Below, one piece after another: positions 40,629 to 51,025 of a stretch of DNA of 64,000 nucleotides (position 1 is its first letter; each line of letters starts with the position of its first letter). The notes below the pieces were generated by a model. It had not been told where the DNA came from and did no database searches. It saw nothing but the letters and a program-made list of their open reading frames with translations. The position numbers and the translations under genes are program-made. This stretch comes from Pandoraea commovens (lineage in GTDB: Bacteria; Pseudomonadota; Gammaproteobacteria; Burkholderiales; Burkholderiaceae): positions 202,376 through 266,375 of the forward strand of contig NZ_CABPSA010000009.1 in assembly GCF_902459615.1 (NCBI RefSeq), in the 5' to 3' direction.

Positions 40629-42764
40629 TCATCGTTTTGTGACGATCTCGTTCATCTCCGCCTTCGTGCGGGCGAATTCCTTTTCGAAATCCAGGGTGCG
40701 ACGCGTCGTCGACACTGCCATCAATACCGAACTGCCACCTTCCGGCGTGTCCTTGACCCACAGCCACAGACGCCGCTCACGCACGTAGAACATCGAGAAG
40801 ATGCCCAGTACCAGCAGCAAGCTGCCAAGATACACGATCTTCTTGCCCGGCGAGCGCGTGAGCTGGAAGACGCTCGCCTGGATCTGCTCGAACGAGTCGA
40901 GTTGCAGGAACACCGGGGCGTCGTACAGGAAATTGTCGGACAGCGCGTTAGTGGCCGTGTGCACGAAGCGCTCGGTCTCCGGCGACGGCACCGCCGCCGG
41001 CTGCCCCGCCTGTTCGCGAGCGACCTGCCACAGTTGCCAGATCGTGCCGTCCAGAATACGACGGAACATGTCGGCCGCACTCGATTGCTGTTCCTGCGGC
41101 ACCTTCTCGTTCACGAACTCGGCAATTGCCTGCAATCCGCCTGTCGCATGACCGTTCTTGCTCGCGGGCATCGCACCGGCGAAAAGGTCCAGTTCGCGCT
41201 TGGCGCTTTCCTGCAATTGCCCGCGCAAATCGGCGGACGTCTGCGACGGCAGCGATTGCATCGCAAACCGACGAGCCGCTTCAGTCCGCGCGCCGTCGTC
41301 CTGAAGCGCCGCACGCAGCAACATCCACTGCTTGACGGAGCCATCGGCGTCCGCCGGAATGCGCAGGTACTGGAACGGACCGTCCGGCGTGTCGCGCACG
41401 CCCGTCATGAACACACGCTCGCCGTCTTCCACCAGAATCGGCAGCATGTAGTTGCGGTACTCCTTGGCCTGACCGCTGCGATCGCGCACTTTGTACTGCA
41501 CCGACGGACCGACGTTTCGCAGATCCTTGCCCACGTCGGTTCGCGCACCGGAACCGAGTTGCGCCCCCAGTTCATCGCGCAACGACTTGCGGGCGACGCC
41601 GCGCACGTCGCGCTCGCCGCCGCCGTTGCTGATGTTCTCGACGTTGATGGCACGGAAGTCGCTGAATTCGACGGTGTAGGCGTCCTTCCCTGCCGCGCCA
41701 CCGCGCAGTTGGGTCGACCCGCCGATGTCGCCAGAGAACGCGAACGGACGATCGGTCGCGCCGCGCATCGGGTAACCGGTCAGCTTCAGCTTGCTGCCAC
41801 CGTCCTCGAAACTCGACTGATAGATCGCCACGCCCTTGAAGATGAACGGTTCGTTGACCTTGACCGTCGCATCCATCGACTTGCCGGTTTCGGGGTCCGT
41901 CACCACGATGTCGCTGGCGAACAGCTTCGGCATGCCCGTCGAGTAATAGTCGACGTGGAATTTCTTCAGTTCGATGGAGAACGGCAGATCCTGCACCACC
42001 GAGCCGTCCTGAAAATTCAGAATTGCCGTGGTGGACTTACCGCCTTCCGGTACGAATGCGTAGCCGCGAAACGCGGGGTTGTTCGCTGACAGACGATGGT
42101 TCTCGGGAATTTGTGCGATGACGGCATTACCTTGCAGCGGCGACTTGCCGAACAGCGCCATCTGGACGCGAATCAGCAGGTCGCTGTCGACCAGACCGCC
42201 CAGACAGATGATCACGATAGCGCTGTGCGCAAAGATGTAGCCGATCTTGTTGATGGCGCCAGCCTTGGCGGCCACCAACGTGGCCCCTTCGCGCTCGCGC
42301 ACGACGAAACGGTAACCACGATGTCCGAGATAGCCCGTGACACGCTTGAGCAGATCCGTGCGCGAGAGGGGACCGGTGTACTCGGCCTTGTGACCGAACG
42401 CGCGCAAACTCCCCTCGCGTACGTGATCGCGCCAGCTGCGGATATCCGCGATCATCTTCGGCGCATTGCGCACGATGCACAGCGTCGTGGACGCCATCAG
42501 GAAAAAGAGGATCAGCAGGAACCACCACGAGCTGTACACCGTGTACAGGCCGAGCGAGCGGAAAACGTCGGCCCAGAATGGACCGAACTGGTTGACGTAA
42601 TTGGGGTAAGGATCGCCCTGCTTGAGCACGGTGCCGACGATGCTGGCAATCGCGAGCACGGTCAGCAGACTGATGGCGAAACGCATCGAACTGACAAGCT
42701 CGACGCCATCGCGCACCCAACGCTGCGCTCCCTTGATCTGCATTCCGGAGGTACTGATGCTCAT
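40629..42764 (-). CDS. resB: Cytochrome c biogenesis protein ResB (Ccs1)
   Basis: A 711-residue protein with three N-terminal membrane helices (SMRFAISLLTVLAIASIVGTVL is the family opening), a large periplasmic domain, and a last helix near the C-terminus (KKIVYLGSLLLVLGIFSMFYV). ResB receives heme and apocytochrome in System II. The start at 42764 (MSISTSG) is the best fit; starts 14 codons earlier or 7 later cannot be excluded. An intrinsic-terminator-like hairpin lies in its leader, between the predicted promoter and the gene. Confidence 0.94.
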   Translation of the reverse strand: MSISTSGMQIKGAQRWVRDGVELVSSMRFAISLLTVLAIASIVGTVLKQGDPYPNYVNQFGPFWADVFRSLGLYTVYSSWWFLLILFFLMASTTLCIVRNAPKMIADIRSWRDHVREGSLRAFGHKAEYTGPLSRTDLLKRVTGYLGHRGYRFVVREREGATLVAAKAGAINKIGYIFAHSAIVIICLGGLVDSDLLIRVQMALFGKSPLQGNAVIAQIPENHRLSANNPAFRGYAFVPEGGKSTTAILNFQDGSVVQDLPFSIELKKFHVDYYSTGMPKLFASDIVVTDPETGKSMDATVKVNEPFIFKGVAIYQSSFEDGGSKLKLTGYPMRGATDRPFAFSGDIGGSTQLRGGAAGKDAYTVEFSDFRAINVENISNGGGERDVRGVARKSLRDELGAQLGSGARTDVGKDLRNVGPSVQYKVRDRSGQAKEYRNYMLPILVEDGERVFMTGVRDTPDGPFQYLRIPADADGSVKQWMLLRAALQDDGARTEAARRFAMQSLPSQTSADLRGQLQESAKRELDLFAGAMPASKNGHATGGLQAIAEFVNEKVPQEQQSSAADMFRRILDGTIWQLWQVAREQAGQPAAVPSPETERFVHTATNALSDNFLYDAPVFLQLDSFEQIQASVFQLTRSPGKKIVYLGSLLLVLGIFSMFYVRERRLWLWVKDTPEGGSSVLMAVSTTRRTLDFEKEFARTKAEMNEIVTKR

Positions 42765-42779
42765 TCTGTTTCCGACAAC

Positions 42780-42817
42780 AAAAAAGGGCGGGGACGCGAA
42801 TCTCACGCGCCCGCCAC
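42780..42817 (-). terminator. Terminator-like hairpin in the resB leader
   Basis: On the minus strand GGCGGG pairs with CCCGCC and the inner CGCG with CGCG across a small bulge, followed by CTTTTTTG. It lies downstream of the cytochrome c4 gene but also downstream of the predicted resB promoter and only 16 nt before the resB start, so it could act as an attenuator. Confidence 0.65.
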
Positions 42818-42887
42818 CCTGTGTATGCTAAACCAGTTACCCCCGGTCGCTCTGCGGCACCGTAGCAGGTTTCGTTATAAGTCAGCG

Positions 42888-42916
42888 AATATACCCTGAC
42901 GTTCACATGATGTCAG
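42888..42916 (-). promoter_or_regulatory. Promoter of resB-ccsB
   Basis: CTGACA (42911-42916) and TATATT (42888-42893) read on the minus strand with a 17 bp spacer. Transcription would start near 42881, about 115 nt before resB. Confidence 0.6.
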
Positions 42917-42939
42917 GGCAGGGCTCCCGATCATCACGC

Positions 42940-43596
42940 TTAGCGCAGACCAGCCACGTAATCGGAGACGGCCTTGATTTCCTTATCCGACAGGCGTCCG
43001 CCGATCGTATGCATCGGCGCGTTGTTGCCGCGCGTTTCGTTACGGAAGGCGATGAGTTGTGCCTCGGTGTATTCCGCCCATTGCCCGGACAGGCGCGGGT
43101 ATTGCGACGGCATGCCAGCACCGGTCGGGCCGTGGCATGATGCGCACGCCGGCACGCCCTTCTCCGCGATGCCGCCACGGTAGATCTTCTCACCGAGCGG
43201 CACGGTGTCCTTGTTGCGGGCGACGCCCGGCTTCTCGGTCTGTGAGGCGAAGTAAGCGGACACGTTGCGCATGTCCTGCTCGTTCAATGCCGCGACCATA
43301 CCGGCCATGATGGGGTTGTTGCGTGCCGGGGTCTTGCCGGGCTGCGCCTTGAAGTCGACGAGCTGCTTGTAGAGATATTCGGCATGCTGACCGGCCAGCT
43401 TCGGATAAGCGCCGCCGGGGCTATTGCCGTCTGCCGCGTGGCAGGCCGCACACACCTGTGTGGCGATGGCCTGTCCCCGGGCCAGATCGGGTTTTGCGGG
43501 CGTTTGAGGCTCGGCGGCTTGTGCCGCACCGCTCAGAAGAATGCATGCCAGCGCCAACGGTGTTGCAGCGAGAGACTTCCACACTCCTCGGTTCAT
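42940..43596 (-). CDS. Diheme cytochrome c4
   Basis: A 218-residue periplasmic protein with a signal peptide (cleavage after AQA, about residue 27) and two class I heme sites, CAACH (49-53) and CASCH (151-155), with distal Met ligands in IMAGM and APMHTIGG. Cytochrome c4 feeds electrons to terminal oxidases. It lies ahead of resB-ccsB, whose products would attach its hemes. The ATG at 43596 has AAGGTG upstream; a GTG two codons earlier is the alternative. Confidence 0.93.
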   Translation of the reverse strand: MNRGVWKSLAATPLALACILLSGAAQAAEPQTPAKPDLARGQAIATQVCAACHAADGNSPGGAYPKLAGQHAEYLYKQLVDFKAQPGKTPARNNPIMAGMVAALNEQDMRNVSAYFASQTEKPGVARNKDTVPLGEKIYRGGIAEKGVPACASCHGPTGAGMPSQYPRLSGQWAEYTEAQLIAFRNETRGNNAPMHTIGGRLSDKEIKAVSDYVAGLR

Positions 43597-43728
43597 TCGC
43601 ACACCTTATATCTGTTTTGTCGGGAAATCGGTCGTTCGAACTCACCGTCCGACGCCGCGTTTCTCCTCCAACCTCACGGCGCGCGAGACGTTCGGGCAAG
43701 CCTTGGCAAGGCCAAGGTTAACTTTCAT

Positions 43729-43738
43729 ATTGTACAAT
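43729..43738. promoter_or_regulatory. Palindromic -10 candidate shared by divergent genes
   Basis: ATTGTACAAT is a perfect palindrome and offers TACAAT on each strand. It sits between the divergent cytochrome c4 and engB genes. Neither strand has a convincing -35, so this is tentative. Confidence 0.3.
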
Positions 43739-43894
43739 AAAGACTTTCCCCGGCTTTAGGGGATTTCCATGTAGAAGGCCGCAGAACGGGGCTTCCCGGC
43801 CTGTCGCCGGTGAGTGCTCAACCCCACCGTTTTGCGTCCCTGCGCCCGCGTTGCGGCCCGATTCCCGTGGCTGCGGCGCTCCCCGGTTTCCGTC

Positions 43895-44563
43895 ATGTCC
43901 CTACTTCATCAAGCCCGCTTCTTTACGACCGTCAATCATCTGCGCGACCTGCCGCCTACGGCCGTGCCCGAGGTCGCCTTCGCGGGTCGCTCGAACGCGG
44001 GCAAATCCAGCGCGCTCAACATCCTCTGCAACCAGAAGCGACTGGCCTTCTCGAGCAAGACGCCGGGTCGCACGCAGCACATCAACTATTTCGAGATCGC
44101 CCACCTCGAACACCTTTACGGCTACCTCGTCGATTTGCCGGGATACGGCTATGCCGAGGTCGGTGGCGGTGTGAAGGTGCACTGGCAACAGCTTCTCGGC
44201 GACTACCTCGTCCAGCGTCCGCAATTGCGCGGCCTCGTGCTGGTGATGGACTCGCGCCGCCCGTTCACGGACCTGGATTGCGAACTGATCGACTGGTTCA
44301 TGCCTACCGGACGTCCGATCCACGCCCTGCTGACGAAAGCCGACAAGCTCACGCGTCAGGAAGCCACGAACGTGCTGCGCGAGACGCAGAAACGCCTGTC
44401 CGCGCTGCCGCGCACCGATGGGCTGCCGTCCGACGATCCGACGATTGCCCCGCAATTCACGGCGCAATTGTTCTCGTCGCTCAAGCGTACCGGCGTCGAC
44501 GCCGCGCAGCGCGTGCTCGAAGACTGGCTCGCCATTCCGGCACGCGAGAAGGCCAAAAAGTAA
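43895..44563 (+). CDS. engB: Ribosome biogenesis GTP-binding protein EngB (YihA/YsxC)
   Basis: A 222-residue GTPase needed for 50S assembly. G1 is GRSNAGKSS (31-39), followed by the switch region [12 protein letters not shown]3 [10 protein letters not shown] and G4 TKADKL. The start [10 protein letters not shown] is the usual betaproteobacterial opening; the frame is open from 43814, but that part lacks family similarity. It is divergent from cytochrome c4 and is followed by a 528 nt gap before hemB. Confidence 0.94.
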   Translation: MSLLHQARFFTTVNHLRDLPPTAVPEVAFAGRSNAGKSSALNILCNQKRLAFSSKTPGRTQHINYFEIAHLEHLYGYLVDLPGYGYAEVGGGVKVHWQQLLGDYLVQRPQLRGLVLVMDSRRPFTDLDCELIDWFMPTGRPIHALLTKADKLTRQEATNVLRETQKRLSALPRTDGLPSDDPTIAPQFTAQLFSSLKRTGVDAAQRVLEDWLAIPAREKAKK

Positions 44564-44803
44564 ACGCGGGTCCGCAGACCGCACGCGGATCCAACTTCCA
44601 AAGGTAGACGTTCGATACCCCGACCGTGCGCGACAAATCGTCGCGGCGAAGACGCGTGGGTCACGAGGTCCTCTAGGGGAAATCGATAGGGCCGATGCAG
44701 CGAGCCGTCGTATCGGCCGAACGGATGATGTCTGCGCGAACTCACCGGAAAGCGAGACGATCCGGGAGGTTGCCGTGCCGTTATGACACGATTCGAGCGC
44801 ACA
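44564..44803. other. Non-coding stretch after engB
   Basis: I find no gene here. A weak hairpin (GGTCCGC with GCGGATCC, near 44570-44593) follows the engB stop but has no T-run. The only strong element in the gap to hemB is the minus-strand terminator beginning at 44805. Confidence 0.5.
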
Positions 44804-44804
44804 T

Positions 44805-44832
44805 AAAAAAACCGCCGTGTAGGCACGGCGGG
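44805..44832 (-). terminator. Strong minus-strand intrinsic terminator with no annotated gene upstream
   Basis: CCGCCGTG and CACGGCGG (8 bp, CCTA loop) are followed on the minus strand by seven T. In the plus direction the hairpin has only three T, so a role as engB terminator is less likely. Confidence 0.82.
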
Positions 44833-44916
44833 TTTAAATAAGCCTTATCGTAGAACGACAGGCGCCCGCTCAGGGAGGAGAAGCGGGGGACGTCACACGC
44901 AGTGCGAACATCCGGT
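44805..44916 (-). ncRNA. Candidate small RNA with CUCCUCCC hairpin loop
   Basis: No minus-strand gene precedes the strong terminator at 44805-44832, which suggests a short transcript ends there. Reading from a possible start near 44916 (just below a TATATC -10-like element at 44923-44928), the transcript would hold a 6 bp hairpin CCCGCT/AGCGGG (44887-44882 with 44870-44865). Its 11 nt loop is TCTCCTCCCTG: C-rich and complementary to Shine-Dalgarno sequences, as in known CCUCC-loop sRNAs. It ends in an 8 bp terminator stem and seven U. The promoter is weak, so the 5' end is uncertain. Confidence 0.42.
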
Positions 44917-44995
44917 TGGTATGATATACCATGCGTTCGAAAGTTTCCCGGCAAGCGCCCCTTTTTGCGCGCCTTCCCTCTTACGGAATCGTTGA

Positions 44996-46090
<1,095 letters not shown>

Positions 46091-46138
46091 GGCGCGTCGC
46101 CAGGCGCTAGTCGCGTCGAAGCGATTCGGGTCGGTGCT

Positions 46139-48061
46139 TCAGGCAGCCGGCCCGAATGCTTTTTCGAGGCTTCGCAGGAACAGATCTGCTGACTGAGCGC
46201 CGATCACGCGCGTTCCGGTGACTTCGTTGCCACTGCCATCAAAGAAGATGATGCCCGGCGGCCCAAACAAACCGAAGCGCCTGAGTAGCGCCTGATCGTC
46301 TGCATTGTTGGCCGTGACGTCAGCCTGCACGAGCACCACCTGATCGAGGCGGGCCTTCACGCGCGGGTCCGTAAAAACGAAACGTTCCATCTCCTTGCAA
46401 CTGATGCACCAGTCCGCATAGAAGTCGAACATCACCGGACGCCCGGCGCTCGCCACCACCTGATCCAGTTCCGCCACGCTACGCACACGCTGGAATTTCA
46501 CACCCTCGACAGCGGGCGCGCCAGCGTTGGCACTCCCCGACGCCACGGTCGACAAGCCAGCCAGCGGCGCTAACGGATCACGCGCCCCGGCGGCTGCACC
46601 GACGAGCGCTACGGCTCCCAACAGGGCCACGGCAACGCCAAGGCCTTTCAGAAGACGTCGCACACCGCTGACCCCATCGGGCAAATTGTCGAAAACACGC
46701 ATGAACGTGGCCGAGACCAGCAGGAGAACGCCTGCGCCGAGAAGCAGCGCCGGCGTCGACAGCAGGGGACGAACGATCCACAGCGCAACCCCGAGCAGCA
46801 GGAACCCAAAGAAACGCTTCACGCCGTCCATCCATGCGCCCGCGCGCGGCAACAACGTACCCCCGCCACCGGCAAGGATCACAAGCGGCAGTCCCATCCC
46901 CAGCGACAGCGCAAAGAGCGTCGCACCACCGAAAACGGCATCCCCGGTTTTGGCGATGAACGCCAACGCTGCTGCCAGAGGTGCCGTCACGCAGGGACTC
47001 ACGATCAGCCCGGACAGTACACCCATCATTGCTGCACCAACCCACTGTCCCGACTGCTGTTTGCGCGCGGCATTGTCGATCCGGTCACGCAGCGCGGCAG
47101 GCAGCTGGATCTCGTACATCCCAAACATCGAAAGGGACAGGACCACCATCAGCAACGCGAACAGAGCAAGCACCCAGGGGGCCTGCAAGAACGCAATCAA
47201 ACCCTGCCCGAGCAGTCCGGCAGCTACCCCAATGACAGTGTTCACGATGGCCATGCCGAGGACATACGCGATGGCCAGACGCACAGCCTTCCCACGACTG
47301 GCTTCTTGTCCCGCGACGATCGACAGGAGAATTGGCACCATCGGCAAAACGCACGGGGTGAAGGCGAGTCCAAGGCCCAGCACGAAGAAAATCCCCAACG
47401 CCAACGCAAAGCTGCCGCCCGAGAGAATCCGTTCCGCTTCGTTGTAATCGTCGCGAGCGGACAGCCATCCGCCTGCTGAGCCACCGGCGGGAGCGACCAC
47501 GGCGGGGGATGCGACCGAAGCACTTCCAGCCCCCTGCGCACCGCCACCGAGCAATGCCTGAGTCGCCGGACCGACAGAGGAACCGGCGCTGGAAGCGCCA
47601 CCGGCCCCATTGCCAATCGCCGCGGCGGAAATCTTCAACGGTTTGTCCATCGGCGGATAGCACAGCCCTTTGTCTGCGCACCCCTGCATCGTGACGTTCA
47701 GCGTAAACGGCCCGCTCGCCTTATCGACTGGAATCCGGACATCGATCGGCTCGTGATACACCTCCATGTCCTTGCCGAAAGTGTCGTCGTGCTTCACCTC
47801 GCCTTTCGGGAACACCGGCGCGCCGAGTTTGACGGCGGAGTTGTCTGTGGCGAAGGCGAACCGCTCACGATAGAGGTAATACCCCTTCGCTACGTCGAAA
47901 CGCAACACCACGACTCCGGGCTGCTCCGATTTCGACACCTTGAAGGCGACGTCAGGATCGAGGAAGTCGTCCGCTGCGTGGGCACGGCCCACACCCAACG
48001 TCAGCATGATCGCCAGCATGGTCAGTGCAAGCATCCAGAGTCGCTGGACACGTTGCGGCAT
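46139..48061 (-). CDS. dsbD: Thiol:disulfide interchange protein DsbD
   Basis: A 640-residue protein that carries reducing power from cytoplasmic thioredoxin to the periplasm. It has a signal peptide (end near GRAHA), an N-terminal domain with the Cys pair in GCADKGLCYPP, eight membrane helices with Cys in FTPCVLPMVP and VSPCVTAPLA, and a C-terminal thioredoxin domain with CISC (552-555). I chose the ATG at 48061, which has GGGGAG upstream; an ATG at 48127 overlapping the cutA end is the alternative. It supports cytochrome c maturation with the resB-ccsB products. Confidence 0.94.
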   Translation of the reverse strand: MPQRVQRLWMLALTMLAIMLTLGVGRAHAADDFLDPDVAFKVSKSEQPGVVVLRFDVAKGYYLYRERFAFATDNSAVKLGAPVFPKGEVKHDDTFGKDMEVYHEPIDVRIPVDKASGPFTLNVTMQGCADKGLCYPPMDKPLKISAAAIGNGAGGASSAGSSVGPATQALLGGGAQGAGSASVASPAVVAPAGGSAGGWLSARDDYNEAERILSGGSFALALGIFFVLGLGLAFTPCVLPMVPILLSIVAGQEASRGKAVRLAIAYVLGMAIVNTVIGVAAGLLGQGLIAFLQAPWVLALFALLMVVLSLSMFGMYEIQLPAALRDRIDNAARKQQSGQWVGAAMMGVLSGLIVSPCVTAPLAAALAFIAKTGDAVFGGATLFALSLGMGLPLVILAGGGGTLLPRAGAWMDGVKRFFGFLLLGVALWIVRPLLSTPALLLGAGVLLLVSATFMRVFDNLPDGVSGVRRLLKGLGVAVALLGAVALVGAAAGARDPLAPLAGLSTVASGSANAGAPAVEGVKFQRVRSVAELDQVVASAGRPVMFDFYADWCISCKEMERFVFTDPRVKARLDQVVLVQADVTANNADDQALLRRFGLFGPPGIIFFDGSGNEVTGTRVIGAQSADLFLRSLEKAFGPAA

Positions 48062-48119
48062 CGTCGCTCCCCGGGTGCTGCAGGAAACCGCTAATTCCGG
48101 CCCGGCCAACGTCTTCACA

Positions 48120-48452
48120 TCAAACATGCAGTTCCCCCCGCGTTTCATTCTCGACCCATCGCGCGTAAGCGGGCAGTGCCGCCGTGGCGGGCCACGCCAC
48201 AATCTCCGGGACGTCGTATGGATGGTGTTCTTTGATGTACTGCTCCAGCGCACCGTAACGCGCGGCAGTCGTCTTGATCATGAGTGGCACTTCAACGCCC
48301 GTTTCACGCTTGCCCTGCCAGCGGTAACTCGACCGCACGGGCGCCATTTGCTGCACGCAGGCCGCCAGGCGTGCGGCAAGCATGCCGTCGATGGCCGCTT
48401 CTGCGCTGGCCTCGTCGGGAAATGTCGTCATGACGATGAGAAGGGCGTCCAT
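48120..48452 (-). CDS. cutA: Divalent-cation tolerance protein CutA
   Basis: A 110-residue trimeric ferredoxin-fold protein. CVQQMAPVRSSYRWQGK and HPYDVPEIVAWP are CutA signatures. It was linked genetically to copper tolerance, but the molecular role is unclear. It precedes dsbD by 58 nt, the same pairing as cutA-dsbD (cutA1-cutA2) in E. coli. The start at 48452 gives the normal length. Confidence 0.93.
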   Translation of the reverse strand: MDALLIVMTTFPDEASAEAAIDGMLAARLAACVQQMAPVRSSYRWQGKRETGVEVPLMIKTTAARYGALEQYIKEHHPYDVPEIVAWPATAALPAYARWVENETRGELHV

Positions 48453-48567
48453 GGTGTGCTGTAGACCGTTCAGGCGTGAGAGGTGTTCACTGTACACCGA
48501 CACCGGCAAAGATGTGTGCGGCGACAACGATTTCCAGACTGGTGCTGATGCCTGCTCGGACGATGCC

Positions 48568-48605
48568 CAAAAAACAAAAAAGCCAGGTCAATGACCTGGC
48601 TTCTT
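48568..48605 (-). terminator. Intrinsic terminator of the alpha ribosomal operon
   Basis: AGCCAGGTCA and TGACCTGGCT form a 10 bp stem with a one-base loop centre (effective loop CAATG); on the minus strand it runs into TTTTTTG and more T. It lies about 40 nt after rplQ. T-rich on both sides, so it may also act on plus-strand transcripts. Confidence 0.88.
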
Positions 48606-48646
48606 TTTACGACTGACGGTCTTCAAAAGACCGTTGCGCGAATCGC

Positions 48647-49039
48647 TTACTCAGCGACTTCCGGCGCTTCCGTGTCGACTTCCGGACGGTCCAGCAGTTC
48701 GACGAAAGCCATCGGAGCGTTGTCACCCACGCGGAAACCCATCTTCAGGATACGCAGGTAGCCGCCCGGACGGTTGGCAAAACGCGGGCCGAGTTCGTTG
48801 AACAGCTTCGTGACCATTTCGCGATCGCGCAGGCGGTTGAACGCCAGACGACGGTTAGCGACGGAGTCCTTCTTGCCCAGCGTGATGAGGGGCTCGACGA
48901 CCTTACGCAGTTCCTTGGCCTTCGGCAGCGTGGTCTTGATGGCTTCGTGCTGGAGCAGCGAATTCGACATGTTACGCAGCATGGCCAGACGGTGGCTGCT
49001 GGTACGGTTCAGTTTACGCAAACCATGACGGTGACGCAT
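48647..49039 (-). CDS. rplQ: 50S ribosomal protein L17
   Basis: 130 residues, opening [20 protein letters not shown], the invariant L17 start. L17 sits near the peptide exit tunnel on the 50S subunit. It is the last gene of the rpsM-rpsK-rpsD-rpoA-rplQ alpha operon and is followed by a strong terminator. The C-terminal [12 protein letters not shown] tail is acidic and slightly longer than in E. coli. Confidence 0.98.
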   Translation of the reverse strand: MRHRHGLRKLNRTSSHRLAMLRNMSNSLLQHEAIKTTLPKAKELRKVVEPLITLGKKDSVANRRLAFNRLRDREMVTKLFNELGPRFANRPGGYLRILKMGFRVGDNAPMAFVELLDRPEVDTEAPEVAE

Positions 49040-49162
49040 TTTTACTTTCCTTTAAACAGAGTTTTCGACCAAGCTCTTCTATCGGTGACAATCACCGCGG
49101 GCCGGTACCTTCGCAATCGGCCGTATCGGACATGCCGACGTGCCGCACTTACGTAGCAACAC

Positions 49163-49180
49163 GGCCGCCCGAAGGCGGCC
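49163..49180 (-). repeat. Stable hairpin between rpoA and rplQ
   Basis: GGCCGCC and GGCGGCC pair over 7 bp; on the minus strand the loop is TTCG, an especially stable tetraloop. There is no T-run, so it is likely an mRNA-stability or processing element rather than a terminator. Confidence 0.6.
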
Positions 49181-49191
49181 ATGTCGTTACA

Positions 49192-50169
49192 TTACTTCTC
49201 GAGACCAGCCGGCGGCCAGTTTTCGAGCTTCATGCCGAGCGTGAGACCACGCGAGGCAAGCACTTCCTTGATCTCGTTGAGCGACTTGCGACCCAGGTTC
49301 GGGGTCTTGAGCAATTCGTTCTCGGTACGCTGGATCAGGTCGCCGATGTAGTAGATGTTTTCGGCCTTCAGGCAGTTGGCCGAACGCACCGTCAACTCGA
49401 GATCGTCCACCGGACGCAGCAGGATCGGATCGATCTGCGGCGCACGCGACGGCGCTTCGCTGGCGGCTTCCGTGCCTTCCAGCGCAGCGAACACCGACAG
49501 TTGGTCGACGAGGATGCGAGCCGATTGACGGATCGCTTCCTCCGGCGATACCACACCGTTGGTTTCGATGTTCATCACGAGCTTGTCCAGGTCCGTACGC
49601 TGCTCCACACGGGCCGATTCGACCGCGTAGCTCACACGCTTGACCGGCGAGAACGACGCGTCGAGGACGATACGGCCGATAACCTTGGCCGATTCGTCGC
49701 CATAACGGCGCACGTTACCCGGGACATAACCACGACCCTTCTCGATCTTGATCTGAACGTCGAGCTTGCCGCCCTTCGCCAGATGCGCGATCACGTGATC
49801 GGGGTTGATCAGTTCCACATCATGCGGCACTTCGATATCCGAAGCGCGCACCACACCTTCACCATCCTTGCGCAGCGTAACGGTGACTTCGTCACGGTTA
49901 TGCAGCTTGAACACGACACCCTTGAGGTTCAACAGGAAGTTGACGACATCTTCCTGGACACCATCGATGGTGGAATATTCATGCACAACGCCAGCGATCG
50001 TCACTTCGGTCGGCGCGTAGCCCACCATCGATGACAACAGCACGCGGCGAAGCGCGTTGCCCAAGGTGTGGCCGTAGCCACGTTCGAACGGCTCCATCAC
50101 GACTTTGGCGTGATGCTCACCGACCGGCTCAACCGCAATAATCTTGGGCTTCAACAAACTGGTTTGCAT
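49192..50169 (-). CDS. rpoA: DNA-directed RNA polymerase subunit alpha
   Basis: 325 residues. The N-terminal domain ([23 protein letters not shown]-type motif at 26-48, with one substitution) dimerises and assembles the enzyme; the C-terminal domain ([18 protein letters not shown] ... [18 protein letters not shown]) binds UP-element DNA and activators. The start MQTSLLKPK is standard; the open frame extends to 50241. It is in the alpha operon between rpsD and rplQ. Confidence 0.98.
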   Translation of the reverse strand: MQTSLLKPKIIAVEPVGEHHAKVVMEPFERGYGHTLGNALRRVLLSSMVGYAPTEVTIAGVVHEYSTIDGVQEDVVNFLLNLKGVVFKLHNRDEVTVTLRKDGEGVVRASDIEVPHDVELINPDHVIAHLAKGGKLDVQIKIEKGRGYVPGNVRRYGDESAKVIGRIVLDASFSPVKRVSYAVESARVEQRTDLDKLVMNIETNGVVSPEEAIRQSARILVDQLSVFAALEGTEAASEAPSRAPQIDPILLRPVDDLELTVRSANCLKAENIYYIGDLIQRTENELLKTPNLGRKSLNEIKEVLASRGLTLGMKLENWPPAGLEK

Positions 50170-50275
50170 AGGTTTCCTTTTCAATACCCTCGGCTCGTTA
50201 CACCGATAAGGCTGATGGGTGACAACCTGCACGGAACGCAAAACGCGCCGTGAGGCGCGTCAAGCATCATACGGA

Positions 50276-50899
50276 TTAACGCGAATACAATTCGACGATC
50301 AGGCTTTCGTTGATGTCGCCCGCGATATCGCTACGTTCCGGCAGTGCCTTGAAAGTGCCTTCCATCTTCTTGGCGTCAACCGAAACCCAGATCGGGAAAC
50401 CGACTTGCTCAGCCAGCGTCAGCGCTTCTTGAATACGCACTTGCTTCTTGGCCTTTTCGCGAATGCTGATCACGTCGCCGGCCTTGACCTTGATCGACGG
50501 GATGTTCGAAACGACACCGTTCACCACGATGGCCTTGTGGCCAACGAGTTGGCGCGCTTCAGCGCGCGTCGAACCAAAGCCCATGCGGTACACGACGTTG
50601 TCCAGGCGCGACTCGAGCAGTTGCAGCAGGTTTTCACCCGTGTTGCCCTTGACGCGGTCGGCTTCCGCGAAATAACGACGGAACTGACGCTCAAGCACGC
50701 CGTAAATACGCTTAACCTTCTGCTTTTCGCGCAGCTGGTTGCCGTAGTCCGACGTACGAGCACCCGACGTGCGGCCATGCTGACCCGGCTTGCTATCCAG
50801 CTTGCACTTGTCGGCGAGCGAGCGACGTGCGCTCTTCAGGAAGAGGTCAGTACCTTCACGACGGGAGAGTTTGGCCTTCGGGCCGATATAACGTGCCAC
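50276..50899 (-). CDS. rpsD: 30S ribosomal protein S4
   Basis: 207 residues with the S4 RNA-binding domain [28 protein letters not shown]4 nucleates 30S assembly and, in E. coli, represses the alpha operon by binding its leader. It is the zinc-free form (no CxxC cluster at the N-terminus). A separate promoter and two strong inverted repeats lie in the 152 nt gap before it, which could be its autoregulatory site. Confidence 0.98.
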   Translation of the reverse strand: MARYIGPKAKLSRREGTDLFLKSARRSLADKCKLDSKPGQHGRTSGARTSDYGNQLREKQKVKRIYGVLERQFRRYFAEADRVKGNTGENLLQLLESRLDNVVYRMGFGSTRAEARQLVGHKAIVVNGVVSNIPSIKVKAGDVISIREKAKKQVRIQEALTLAEQVGFPIWVSVDAKKMEGTFKALPERSDIAGDINESLIVELYSR

Positions 50900-50951
50900 G
50901 GTTGTTCCTTTATCTCAAAATTTGACGCAGCGAACTTTGTCCACTACGCAA

Positions 50952-50973
50952 GTCCGGTACCAATGTACCGGAC
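50952..50973 (-). repeat. Perfect inverted repeat in the rpsD leader
   Basis: GTCCGGTAC (50952-50960) and GTACCGGAC (50965-50973) pair over 9 bp with a 4 nt loop. It lies about 52 nt before the rpsD start, in the transcript expected from the promoter at 51026. Confidence 0.7.
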
Positions 50974-50993
50974 GGTGGTCTTAGAAATTACTA

Positions 50994-51017
50994 CGCGCAC
51001 GGCCGAGACCGTGCGCG
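50994..51017 (-). repeat. Second perfect inverted repeat in the rpsD leader
   Basis: CGCGCACGG (50994-51002) and CCGTGCGCG (51009-51017) pair over 9 bp with a 6 nt loop, at the very 5' end of the predicted leader. Confidence 0.7.
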
Positions 51018-51025
51018 AACCCGCG

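Noticed and set aside
40902-42089. A 395-codon plus-strand frame opposite resB
   Set aside because: Antisense shadow of resB in high-GC DNA.
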